A DNA stretch of 64,000 nucleotides from positions 434,001-498,000 of the forward strand of contig PZJY01000006.1 in NCBI GenBank assembly GCA_031472005.1. The letters are read 5' to 3'. The DNA is from Tetracladium setigerum (taxonomy: Eukaryota > Ascomycota > Leotiomycetes > Helotiales). Both the position numbers and the translations under genes were made by a program. Under the pieces are notes generated by a model, which was not told where the DNA came from, did no database searches, and saw only the letters and a program-made list of their open reading frames with translations. How positions within the stretch are numbered: the stretch's first letter is position 1; every line of letters begins with the position of its first letter. This document shows positions 44,736 to 55,646 of the stretch, piece after piece.

Positions 44736-47031
44736 ATGGAATCCGATAATCTCAAAACCGCGTCCCTGTACATCAACAACCAGCTCCTCTCCCGCGGTCT
44801 ACTGCGCAATGGACAAACGATTGAATTTGCGCGCCCGGAGAAGGGAGAAGGTGGTGTTGGCGGTACGATGGGAAGGATTATGAGTGTAGTCAATGATCTG
44901 ATATTGCGACGAGATGTGAGTCCCCATACTGCAACGCGTTTCCGTGTATTTTCTCCCAAGGAACTATTGACTGACTTCCACACCAGCGCGATGCAACCCA
45001 ACGCGAAGCCCTTTCCCAAACTATTCGAACTCTCCGCGCCGAATCTCTCCGTCAAACCTCCGACGTCGAACGCCTATCTACCAAAAATGCCGAAGCAGCG
45101 AGGAAATTGGGGATTGCAGAGGCGTCGGAAAGGGCATTCAAATTACAGATTCGAGGGGCGGAACAAGCTGCCAGAGGACTGAAGGAGGAGATGGCTAAGA
45201 TGAAGGTTTTGGTCAGTCAAACGAGAAGTCAGTGTGCGAATGAAGTTAGGAAAAGAGAGAGGGTTATTGAGGGGTTGAAGAAACACGTTGGCGAGGGGGA
45301 AGGGCGAGGGGCAGTGGAAAGGCAGTCGGTGTCGTGAGTGTTACTGTTGTTCCGGGGGTGGGAGAGAGTTCGAGTGCGGGAGGGAATGGAGTTGCGGTCG
45401 AGGACTCGGCCTATGATTTGAGGAATGAAACGAATGAGTTTTTGACCGAGTTGGCACGGGGTTTGAGTGAGGAGAATGAACACGTTGGGGCACTTTTGAG
45501 GAGGACAATCGATACCCTACGCGCACTGAGTGGGTGGGAGAGGGAAGTGCACGACCAGGAAGGCGGTATGGTGGTTGATCTCGATGGGGGCTATGAGAAT
45601 ATTTCCGTGGAGATGGGGGAGGTAATTGAACACCTCAGGAATCTTCTCACAAACCCAAGTTTTGTCCCGCTGGAAGAAGTGGAGGTACGAGAGGAAGAGA
45701 TCATCAGATTGAGAGAAGGGTGGGAAAAGATGGAGACCAGATGGGTGGAAGCAGTGAAGATGATGGAAGGGTGGAGAAAGAGGATGGCCAGGAATGGACA
45801 AACTGTCAATTTGGAAGAGCTGAAGTTGGGGTTGCTACTCAGTCCCTTGAAACCAAAAGAGACTGAAAGTGCTTATGCTGGGCTTCAGTTGTCTACTCTT
45901 GTGGAAGAGGAAGATGGAGAGGGCGATACCCAGGCAGATATTGATGCTATGGATGACTCGGGTATTGCTCCAAATGAGCTTGACGAGCTGGATGATGAAC
46001 CAGAATTCGATTCTGATTCTAGCATGTTCGAGGAAGATCCAGCTCGTACTATAATTCCGCAGGAAGAGGAAGAGGGAGAAGAGATTGTGGAAGAAGAGGA
46101 GCCAGAAGAATTCATGGAAGAAGAGGAAACAGACGAGATTGTGGAAGAAGAGGTGGAAGAAATTGTGGAAGAGCACACGCTCAATACCGTCTCATCAGCC
46201 TCGCCTGGTCCAGCACCACAACTGTCACCACTAAGAGAAATGAGTGGAAATAGGTTATTACTCTACCCGAATGGACCCCAGAAAGACAGTTTCACTACAA
46301 TTGTAGAGGAGAACACAATGGACTTTTTGGCGCTTGGAGAGGATTCGCTCAAGAAGGATAAACAGCCTATCAAGAATACACCAATTACCACAGAGGCACG
46401 AAATAAGACATCTAATTCGAGCTTTGAGACGTCCACTCAAACTGTGGATGAAGTCTCACTTCTCCGAACATCCGATACAATTTCTCCAGTAAAACGCACT
46501 CTTTCACCACAAAGAAGGCAACCCATTTCTCAAAAGCCCCCTCAGAAATCCCCTCAGAAACCCTCTACCCGCCCAACACCCCGTCGTCCAGAACTAGCAG
46601 TACCCTCAACCCCCAAACTGCGAACAGACGCAACAAGTCGGCTCCCTCGACCACAAAATGAACGCAATGTGATGCCTCAACAAAGTCCACTCACCATGGC
46701 TACAATCGCCGCCAAGCTTGCCGCAACCGAACGAGAAGCCGATGCTGCCAGAGTGAGGGCAAAGTTAAAAGCTGCGAGGATGGGCAAAAGTAAACCGATG
46801 GCTCCACCTGCTTTGCCAGCTTCTGTTGTCAGTAGTAGAAAGGAAGCCCGAGATGCTGAGCCGGCGGAGGAAGAAAGCGAGAAGATGTTGGAGGGAGAGA
46901 TAACTACCAGGAAAAGGAAAGCTGGTAGGACGCAAGGTGGAAGAGCTAATAGGAGGAGGAGTACGCTGAGTCCTTGGGAGATGGAGAGTTTGATTCTTGG
47001 GGGTATGGGAAGTCCTTCAAAGGTGGACTGA
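44736..47031 (+). CDS. TINA/ADIP-like coiled-coil protein (NIMA-interacting), one-base frameshift
   Basis: Exon 1 is 44736-44915 and exon 2 44987-47031. The N-terminus (LKTASLYINNQLLSRGLLRNG, then IMSVVNDLILRRD) matches the start of the fungal ADIP/TINA family, proteins linked to the mitotic spindle-pole region through NIMA kinase in Aspergillus. A long coiled coil follows (about 44987-45320), then a second helical part, a Glu-rich tract (46060-46170), a Ser/Pro-rich disordered region, and a short C-terminal coiled coil (MATIAAKLAATEREADAARV) with a basic tail ending SPWEMESLILGGMGSPSKVD. The frame drops one base at about 45325-45340. Exons total 2225 nt, one short of a multiple of three. A 41-nt intron there would also keep frame but lacks a branch site, so a missing base is more likely. 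Restored length would be 741 residues. Confidence 0.72.
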
Positions 47032-47531
47032 GGCCGGCCGTTTTGGAAGGCGTTATTATTATTTTGGTTGGGTTGGAGATTTGAATATCCGGATGATAAG
47101 ACTTTAATGAACTATGCTGAATATAAGCTACTTTAATCTCAGTGGTTTCGTACAGATGCTTTTGTTTTTGTTTTTGCTTGACGTTGGTAAAGCAATTGTT
47201 GTAACATATCTCTATTACAGCCTTTCGTCTTTATAAATGAGGTTGTATAATTTTCTTTACAGAGCATGGCCCTCGAACCTTCCTCCGAAGGCGTCAGTAT
47301 ATGCGATCCAGAGTCTGTCTGTCTAAGGGAACAATAATCGATCAACTTGGACAGCTTACCTAACGGAAGAAGCATTCAGTTGCACCTCTGCAGACTTCTT
47401 CCGGTCTCCGGATGAATTCCCCCGAAATACCGAGGTCACTTCACATTATCAAGACGACATTCCTGAAGAGTTGTAGAGTTGAACTATCATATTCATCTTC
47501 TTGAATCCAATTTACGACAAAGATTTCCCAA
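47032..47531. other. intergenic
   Basis: No gene recognised. Presumably the 3' region of the TINA-like gene and promoter of the DUF2264 gene. Confidence 0.45.
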
Positions 47532-49919
47532 ATGCCTTCCTTAAAAGGCTTCTCCGACAACCCATTCCAGTCAAAAGAAGACATATTGCAAGCGGCCGCA
47601 TCACTTCTCAAACCCCTCCAACCCCACAAATCATCATGTGGTGCAAGAATAAAACTACCAACTACCACCGGGACAGGATTCGATGAGATATCAGCTCAAC
47701 TCGAAGGATTTGCCCGACCACTGTGGGTGGTAGCGGACCTACTCACGCTTCGATCAAAGGCAAAACCCGACGAATATCCCATCCTCGATGACCTCGACCT
47801 GGAATCCTGGGTCCGAGGATTGAGTGCAGGTGTTGATATCTCTTCGCCCACTTTCTGGGGCCATCTAGGAAATCACGACCAGCGAATGGTAGAGATGGAA
47901 CCAATTGCCTACGCACTTCTCTCGGCACCATCAAGTTTCCTCCTAGATTCTAAAACCAAGCATAATCTGCGGACATGGTTTCGCTCTATAAACACCAAAA
48001 TCATGCCTCCTTCCAACTGGCGCTGGTTCCGCGTTCTGGTCAATCTCGCTCTGGCGAAAGTCTGCGATGTACCTTATAGTGAGGTTAAACCGGTTTTGGA
48101 CGCTGATTTGGCTGTTCTGGATTCTTCTTACCTGGGAGAAGGGTGGTCTAGTGATGGCGTTTGGTCGGATGATAAGAAACAAGTTGATTACTATTCGGGG
48201 AGTTTTGCGATTCAGTACTCTCAGCTTGCGTATGTTCGCTTTGCTGCGGATTTGGATCCGGAACGAGTTGAGAAGTATCGCACTCAGGCGAGAGATTTCT
48301 CGCGGAAATTTTGGAGATATTTTGATGCTGACGGTACGTCTTATTTAATTTTAAAAACTCATATCCAATATTTAGCTAGTTTGAAATCCAGCCTTTGGGG
48401 ACAGAGATTGTTTGTTACAAAACAGAGGAAATCCCTCCTCTTGTTGAAAGCATACCCCACTACAATATGCTCTGCAAATCAAATTTAGACGCTTGACCGT
48501 ATTTGGAGTGTTAAGTTTATCGCTCTCAGTTACTCAAACTCCATTCTTCTTAATCACTAATCAAAACTAGGTGCTGCCATTCCATTTGGTCGGAGTCTTA
48601 CCTATCGATTTACCTTTGTGGCCTTTTTCGCTGCTGTTGTCGTAGCTGGCGTGGATTTACCTGCTCCACTCAACGACCTCGGTGTCATTAAAGGGCTCCT
48701 TTTCCGCCATCTACGATGGTGGGCAAAGCATTCTGACTTCTTCAACTCTGACGGTACTTTAAGTATCGGATACACATACCCAAACATGTATATGAGCGAG
48801 GATTACAACTCACCTCAATCACCATATTGGTGCTTGAAGACCTTGGCCATTATCGGACTCCCCGAAGATCATGCATTTTGGAAATGCAAAGAACTTCCAC
48901 ATCCACTTTCGCGGAAATCAAGCCTCGAGCGGACTGGAGTTATAAGGCCAGCAATGCACATTACCTGCAATTTTCACGAACATCATTTCCTCTTATCTTC
49001 AGGACAATCCACTCAGAAACCGCACAAAGCAAGAGAAGCAAAATATGGAAAGTTTGCATACTCCTCCGCATTTGCTTTCAGCGTGCCTGTCGGAACTCTG
49101 TTGGAGCAGATGGCCCCAGACAGCACTCTTAGTATTAGTCAAGATGACGGAGAAAGCTGGAAAGTGAGGTGGAATCCTTTTGATGCCAATATCAAGAAAC
49201 TTGAAATAATTCCCGACCCTTCCGCACATTCACAGGAAAAAATGGACATACTTCCAGTCCTCACTAGCAAGTGGCGACCATGGAAATATTCTGATGTGGA
49301 AATTGAAACCATCCTCATCCCTACTTCGCAAAGATGGCAGGGCTGGCACATCAGAATCCACCGATTATCCTGGTCATCCACAGACAGGCCAGGCCTGACA
49401 TGTGTCGATTCAGGCTTCGCGATCGGAAGTCAAAGTAGCATCGAAGGACTGTTACCCTGCTTAGAAAGTATACCAGATGGTACTTCCTGGCCCGAAGGGT
49501 TCGTCCAAAATAACACCAGTTCTCTCATCATCTCAGCTGCTGGAGCATCTGGATGTTTCAACTTCGGCACCAACAAGTCCTCGTCATCATTTACACAAAT
49601 CCCCAATGGATTTATGTATAGACCAGATGCGAATACTAATCTGATCTCTCAGCGGACGCTGATTCCAAGTATCCAACATATTTTTGCTGGATCAGGTCGG
49701 GCTTCTAGTAGTGCAACGCAGGTAGGGGGAGGAGAGGCTTGGCTCGCAACTGGCGTGTTTGCTGTCTCGAGCTCTGCTGGCTTGGATTGGGAGACAGTTC
49801 GATCTATGTGGGAGAAGAAGCCAGTGTTTAAATTCCAAAGTAATGGAAACGAGTTTTCTTTTGCTTCAGAGGCACTTGTTGATACTTGGAAAGTAGGTGG
49901 AGAATGGGACAATTCATGA
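47532..49919 (+). CDS. DUF2264 domain protein
   Basis: Two exons, 47532-48333 and 48571-49919; 716 residues. The N-terminal two thirds match the DUF2264 family as I remember it: FARPLWVVADLL, FWGHLGNHDQRMVEMEPIAY, WRWFRVLVNLAL, GWSSDGVWSDDKKQVDYYSG and, after the intron, AAIPFGRSLTYRFTFVAFF and FNSDGTLSIGYTYPNMYMSEDYNSPQSPYW. The fold is an (alpha/alpha)6-like barrel, usual in carbohydrate-active enzymes, and bacterial members sit in polysaccharide loci; its reaction is not established. The C-terminal part is beta-rich. No signal peptide is visible, suggesting an intracellular protein. The intron is 237 nt, four to five times longer than the others here, but its borders (GTACGT and ACTAG) and phase fit. 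Confidence 0.8.
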
Positions 49920-50285
49920 AAACAATTCCAGAACTAAATGACCACTGTACTTTTGCACCCTCGTTCAACCACTCTTGTAAAAGTTTGAAAAACTATATAA
50001 ATTTTCCAAAATATTTCACACGTCTCTTTCAATAACTGTGAATCAATTGCACTGTCACTCGGATAGAATCAAAACTGTCAAGAAGGAAGAAGTCCGGATT
50101 CTCGGGTAAGGTAGCTGCGCCTACAGGGAACGAAAACGCGGGGACTCGGGGGATCTCTAGCGAAGCCGGGGCTCTACATTTTCCGAGGCAAATCCACCTT
50201 ACCCTTGCAACGACAACACCTCTCTCCATGAATGAATTGAGTACGCGGAATTGATTCGTGGGGCCCCAATAATCTTATCTTCGCC
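49920..50285. other. intergenic, promoter of the Zn2Cys6 regulator
   Basis: 366 bp between two genes on the same strand. No distinct element seen. Confidence 0.45.
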
Positions 50286-53128
50286 ATGCAGGAGGGCGTG
50301 GCCATGAATGCTGCTGAATTGCCTGCTTGCACCGAATGCAGGAGGCGGAAACTTCGCTGTTCTCGCGACCTCCCTGCGTGCAAAGAGTGCAGACGGTTGG
50401 GTAGGTGTTCAATTCAGTTCATCAATTTATATCGACACTACTGATCTGAATTGAACAAGGTGCTTCTTGTCAATACGAACAGAGAGATACCAAACCAGGA
50501 ATGAAGCCTGGTGCGGTAGAGAACTTGAATAGAAGGGTTGGTTAGTAGTTAAAAACCATCTAGGGAAATCTGTTTATTTTATTGACAGTTTCTCAGACCA
50601 TTTGGAAAGTCTTATCTCCCAATTACAACAGCAAGTTGCACCTGTCACGAGTAGGAATGATACATCAGACTTTGAAAGTCCCCTTCTCCAGGGACATCGA
50701 AATTTGTCCACTGCTTCTGATGTGTTGAAAGCTTTCGAAAGAGAGCTCAGGAGGTTCAACAGCCAAACATCACTCCAATCGGGTGACAGTCGTCAAAATA
50801 CCCAAGATACATTCAGTGCACCCAGAGAGAGATATTTTGATGATTATGATGCTTCGGCTCTTAATAAAGAAAGGAAGCGACGACGACTGAATTCAACAAC
50901 CTCATCTACCTGGGCAGCTCGAGTCCTTGACTTAAATCCACAGATTGCGGGCTCACCAACGACACCCGAAGATATACTCGAGTCTATTCTTCAGGCTTAT
51001 TTCACCCAGATTCATCCTTGGATTCCCATGGTGCATCAGGGTAGATTCAAAGAAAGACTGGCATCGGAGCCGCAAGAAACGATCCTGGAAATCTTGTTAC
51101 ACGCCATGATTGTTGCCGCCATCAGGTTCGTGGATCTGGATGTGGTGAGTAACGTGGAGTATCGCTTGCAGATAACAAAAAGATCAAGGGATTTCGTTCT
51201 GTTGAATGCGATGGATAATCTCTGTGTTGAGAACTTGCAAGCGTTGATCATCATTGCTTTTGACGATGTGAGTACCTATTTTCGCAATAGAACGCCTTCT
51301 TACTTGAGATAGATTGGAAATGGTGATGCTGAGAAAGCATGGTCGATTATTGGGTCATTGACTCGCACGGTTGAATATCTGCAATTGAGCATTGAATCAG
51401 AAACTGTTGAGGAACAGCCTCTTCTTCAGCCATTTCATACTTTACCAGCGCCCGAGAATTGGATAGAAATTGAAGAGCGGAGACGGGTATTTTGGAACGT
51501 CTTCAATCTGGATAGATTCTGCTCCGTTGTGACAGGGTGAGCGTTCCAGTGGAGTGAATCTCCGCTTTTGTTAACGAGGTGCTTAGATGGAACACAAGTC
51601 TCACATCCGACGATGTCTACAGATGCCTTCCGGCGGATGGTTTCTTGTGGAGAAAGGGGGAGGCTGTTTTGACACCATACTTCGGAATATGGGACAAATC
51701 TGCGGGAAGGATTGGAAACTCAATCGCTTTCTTGCCCACACAATACCCCTCACCATCACAAATGCCGGATGGGATGCATCAAAGTCCCTTAGCAAACGGA
51801 AGCTCTGAACAAAGTACTGAAACGCCTGGAATCTCCACCATCGGAGCATTTGCATATTGTATTGAGGCAATTGAATCGATGAGTCAAGTCACCACATATT
51901 TCCTGCAACAAAAAATCAATCTTAGAAATCAGAAACAAATTGAAAGTTGGCTCACCAGGTTCAAGGAGCTGGACTTAAGATTAGTACAGTGAGTATTTGT
52001 TTATCTTAGATGACATTCTACACTCATTTTATTTTCGCATTTTTTGTTTGGAGTTGACATCAAGTAGCTGGAAAATGTTCCTCCCGCAGAAGTGGAAGGA
52101 CACCAAGATCATCTCACAAAAGTCTTCTGAAATCATCATGGACACTAATCTAACGGTTGCTCATGTTACTCATAACGCTTCGATGATTCTACTGCACCAG
52201 TTAATTGCCTACCCACTCGCTGATTGGGGATGGGCAGCGAGACTTCCCAGTCGATCCAGTGCTGATACTTGTCAAGCTGCTGCTGCTGAAATCGCCATCA
52301 TCTCCCAAAACTACCTGGCAAGCCCAAGAACTTCAAAAATATTAAACAATCAGTTTGTGTTTTGCATTTTTATTGCAGCGAGATCTCTATTAGGTTGGTG
52401 GAGCTACTTGTAAATTTCCCAGCCCATTGACTGACTGAAGAAAAGTTCACTGGCGATACTATTCTGACCCAGCGCCGCTCCCCGAATTTTTGGTGATGGT
52501 CGACGTCCTCGACCAGATATCTATAAGCTGGCAGGGGCAATTGCATGCACGCAACTCAGGTCGTACATCCATTGCAACTAAGTATGCATCCCAACTCAGG
52601 GGATTGTATAAGTTCTGTTCTGAAAATCCAGCTTTCCAAGTGGATGTTCTCGGATACACCAATGAAGCAGCCAAAAGTCTTAGAAAAAAGATAACAAAAT
52701 CACGTCCTGAAATCTCAAGCCCCGAACCAACAAGGACTGGCAGTACACATTCCGCATACAATCAGAATTCGCCTCAGGCCATGAACGAGCATCTTCCACC
52801 TCGACACGTGTTTACTAGCCCGCCAAGCCAGTCTGAGCCGATTTCGTCCCTACCTCTTTCCATTTCTCGAACAAACTCGTACTATTATGGACAAGCTCCC
52901 TTGAATGATAGATCAGGGGAGATACTACCAAATCCCTCCTATTCCATCCCTCCAGCAGGCTCTGTGGTCATGAACGACCCACAGGCTGCCATGAATGACT
53001 ACAATGTCGACCTCAACTCGATATCGCAGATGTTCTTCGATCAGCAGTACATTGATATGGATCGGGTGATTAGTTTTGATGATGGGATGTTCAACGCGGA
53101 AATGAACTATGGTGTTAATATGAATTAG
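50286..53128 (+). CDS. Zn2Cys6 binuclear-cluster transcription factor
   Basis: Seven exons: 50286-50400, 50460-50540, 50597-51267, 51313-51536, 51587-51988, 52068-52393 and 52446-53128; 2502 nt, 833 residues. The zinc cluster is CTECRRRKLRCSRDLPACKE followed by CRRLGASC, spacing C-x2-C-x6-C-x6-C-x2-C-x6-C, and a short coiled coil (LESLISQLQQQV) follows. The middle region carries the fungal-specific regulator domain (ILQAYFTQIHPWIPMVHQGR; RRRVFWNVFNLDRFCS; DVYRCLPADG). The C-terminus is Ser/Pro/Asn-rich and probably activating. It acts in the nucleus on CGG-containing sites. It lies among carbohydrate-active genes, converging on the GH88 gene, and is the obvious candidate local regulator. An internal ATG at 50304 is also possible as start. 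Confidence 0.9.
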
Positions 53129-53322
53129 CAATTAGCTTGGCACAGCGAAGGAGCCGGATCATGAAAGAAATCTCACTCGATTCTTTTGCTGTAAATATTG
53201 TAATATAGGAATTGCATGATAGCGATGTATTCTATACAATCTATGATATTTTAAGGATGTAAATCACAGGTACAGTAAAAAGCAAACATTCTAAACAACC
53301 ATGCCATCAACATGAAGTCTTC

Positions 53323-54859
53323 TCAGATCAATCCCATGTCTAGCAAACGATTTCCAAACATAACCAAATAGTAATCACCATACACCAGACCATGATTCCA
53401 GTACCTTTTTCTCGCGCCAGCATTATTGTTCGACGTTGCATTCTTAAGGACCGAATCGAACGAATGACCATCCTTCACATCCTCAACGGCATATTTCCCG
53501 TCGACCCCCCAAACAAATTTCGCCTTCTCTTCCGACAAAGACCATTCCAAAATCGTTTCCACCAACGAAATCGCCGCTTCCCTAAACCTTCGCGACAAGC
53601 CACTTTGGCCAAGACTCGCAAGCGACTCGCTCATAATCAGCATCCCATTCGCGGCGATTACGCTAGCGCTCGAATCCCAAACCGGCCGTTTATTCTCGAT
53701 CGGCCCGTCAAAATCCCAGAGTGGAATCTTGTAGCTCTGATTAGTCTCTTGCTGCTTTTCCAAGCGGTACAGAAAGTATTCCGCACATCCCATCGCTGCG
53801 TCCAGGAATGTGGGATCGTGAGTCCAGGTATATGTCTGCGCGTAGCCGAGAACAGCCCATGACTGACCACGGGCCCATGTGGAGGAATTATCGTAGCCTT
53901 GAGCTGTCAGTTGCGCTTTGATAGCGCCGGTGCGAGGGTCGATGTTGGTTACATGACATGTGGAGTATAACTGGCCTTGATATCCATTTTTGCTGATGCT
54001 TGAAACCGTTTCCGGGCGGAGATGGCTAGTGAGTAGCGTTTTTGCATGGCGAGTGGCGATATCTGCTAGTCTTTCATCACCGGAATGCTTAGAGGCGTAG
54101 TAGAGAAGATCGAGATTACAGAGTGAGTCGATGATGACGATGAAATTCTCTTCCATGGATATAATCTGGATGTCTTTCTTGTTGATTAAATCCCAACTGC
54201 GAATTGCTTGGGCTCTATCCTCGTATCGCGAAGCTAGGGAATGCGCAGCTGTGATGAGTGATTGAAGAGAGCGTGTGTTGCCGAGAAGTTCCCAGTCTAG
54301 TCGGAGGGCTGGCTCGATGATGAATCCCAGATCATGCGTATCCGTTCTAGTAGCCATTGCGTGCAGAGGTTCGGACCATAATTTACATAGAGATGTAAGT
54401 TCTGTCTCGAGGGTTTGTCTGTGAACATTTCTGGGCAAGCGTTCTGGATACCGGGTTGATCTTTCCAGTAGCCAGTATAAAGTGCCTGGGAAGAAGCCAC
54501 AGGTCCAAAAGTCAGCTTCACGAAGGTGGTATCGTCCAACGGGACCTAAAAGCTCTTCTTGAGGGACATATTCTGGATATGCAATTGGTGGGTTCTGTAA
54601 GTCATTAGTTTGCGAGGAAGTTGATGACATAGGTAATGTTGATGCTGACATTGTTCTCCAAATCACGAACACCAACGCGAATCAATTTTGCAAAAATGTT
54701 CTCAGCAAAAAGTTCCTGGAGATGATCATTCTGAATCTTCTTTGTATTTGATTGAGTCAATTGATTGACTTGCTCCAGAATTAAGGGGATATTTCCAGTC
54801 TTTGGACTGTCCCACACAGTCGTTGGTGGTGTTGGTGGAAGAATTGCTGCGGGCGCCAT
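53323..54859 (-). CDS. GH88 unsaturated glucuronyl hydrolase
   Basis: Two exons on the minus strand, 54650-54859 and 53323-54594, with a 55-nt intron (GTCAGC donor, CTAATG branch site); 493 residues. It is an (alpha/alpha)6-barrel hydrolase that removes the 4,5-unsaturated uronic acid left at the non-reducing end by polysaccharide lyases. Both acidic residues used by GH88 enzymes are visible in context: DTHDLGFIIEPALRLDWE and VIIDSLCNLDLLYYA. Other conserved segments are READFWTCGFFPGTLYWLLE, STWARGQSWAVLGYAQTYTW, WDFDGPIENKRPVWDSSASV and the C-terminal NHGLVYGDYYLVMFGNRLL. No signal peptide is visible, so it probably works inside the cell on imported oligosaccharides. It shares a promoter interval with the divergent MFS transporter at 55647. 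Confidence 0.9.
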
Positions 54860-55646
54860 GTTACAACCAAGCTGCTTTGAACACTACAGAGAGAAGAACG
54901 TGGCCTGTTGTTTTGGGTCTTGGAAAATGAAAGGAGGTCAATGAATAGAATTTGAGCGGTCACGAAGTCTCATTGTTTTGAGATGCGGTTGGATAAGGTT
55001 ACCAGCATTGAGAGGCAACTTCCTGCCCATCCACCGGCTCCTTGGAAACCCCGAATCAAGGCTCATAATGCACGAGGACCGTTATTTCGGGTTACCTGAA
55101 GGTTTACCAACGCATTTCGGTGGATACCAGACCGAAAAAGTAGAGGTTGAAGTGGAATTCTCGCCATATCAGTCTCGGACACCCAGCGAGTTGCCCGCTG
55201 GACATCTTCCGCGCCCCGTGAACCAGTGAAGTGAACCCCCCATCCTTGACCCAACAACTCTGAGAACCCTGCACGGGCAGCAGCTCCTCCGTTTTCCGCC
55301 AGAAATGCTCCGTTTTATTGAAATAACGAGTTGTCGCTCGATTTTGGTTGTCCTGCACCACCAGCCCAGAACTGCAATCGTGGGGTATGGGGTACGGGGA
55401 ACAGCCAGCCAGTTCGATGAACTTGGCTAGGTGGAGAAGTTCTTCCAGCTTTTATCTCACACCACCAAAGAGCCTGCAGCATTGCAGATATTAAAAGAGT
55501 TGCATTCGCCCGTGGAATTTCTCAAGTCGCTTCATCCATCACTGGTAAAGTCAACCTCATCTGGTACCGAACCATTGAAGTGACCGCCCCTCCTGCTATC
55601 TCGTTATCAGCCGTGCAGCAGTACTCCTTGCGAGACCTGAATCAAT
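54860..55646. promoter_or_regulatory. divergent promoter GH88 / MFS, with a CGG-N11-CCG site at 55118-55134
   Basis: Between the GH88 start and the MFS start. CGG at 55118-55120 and CCG at 55132-55134 are 11 bases apart, the inverted spacing used by some Zn2Cys6 factors such as Gal4. One such pair is not rare by chance in about 790 bp (roughly one in five), so the site is only suggestive. Confidence 0.4.

Noticed and set aside
45335..45375. Possible 41-nt intron (GTGAGT ... TCGAG) in the TINA-like gene
   Set aside because: It would keep frame but is shorter than every other intron here and has no branch-site match; one missing base is simpler.
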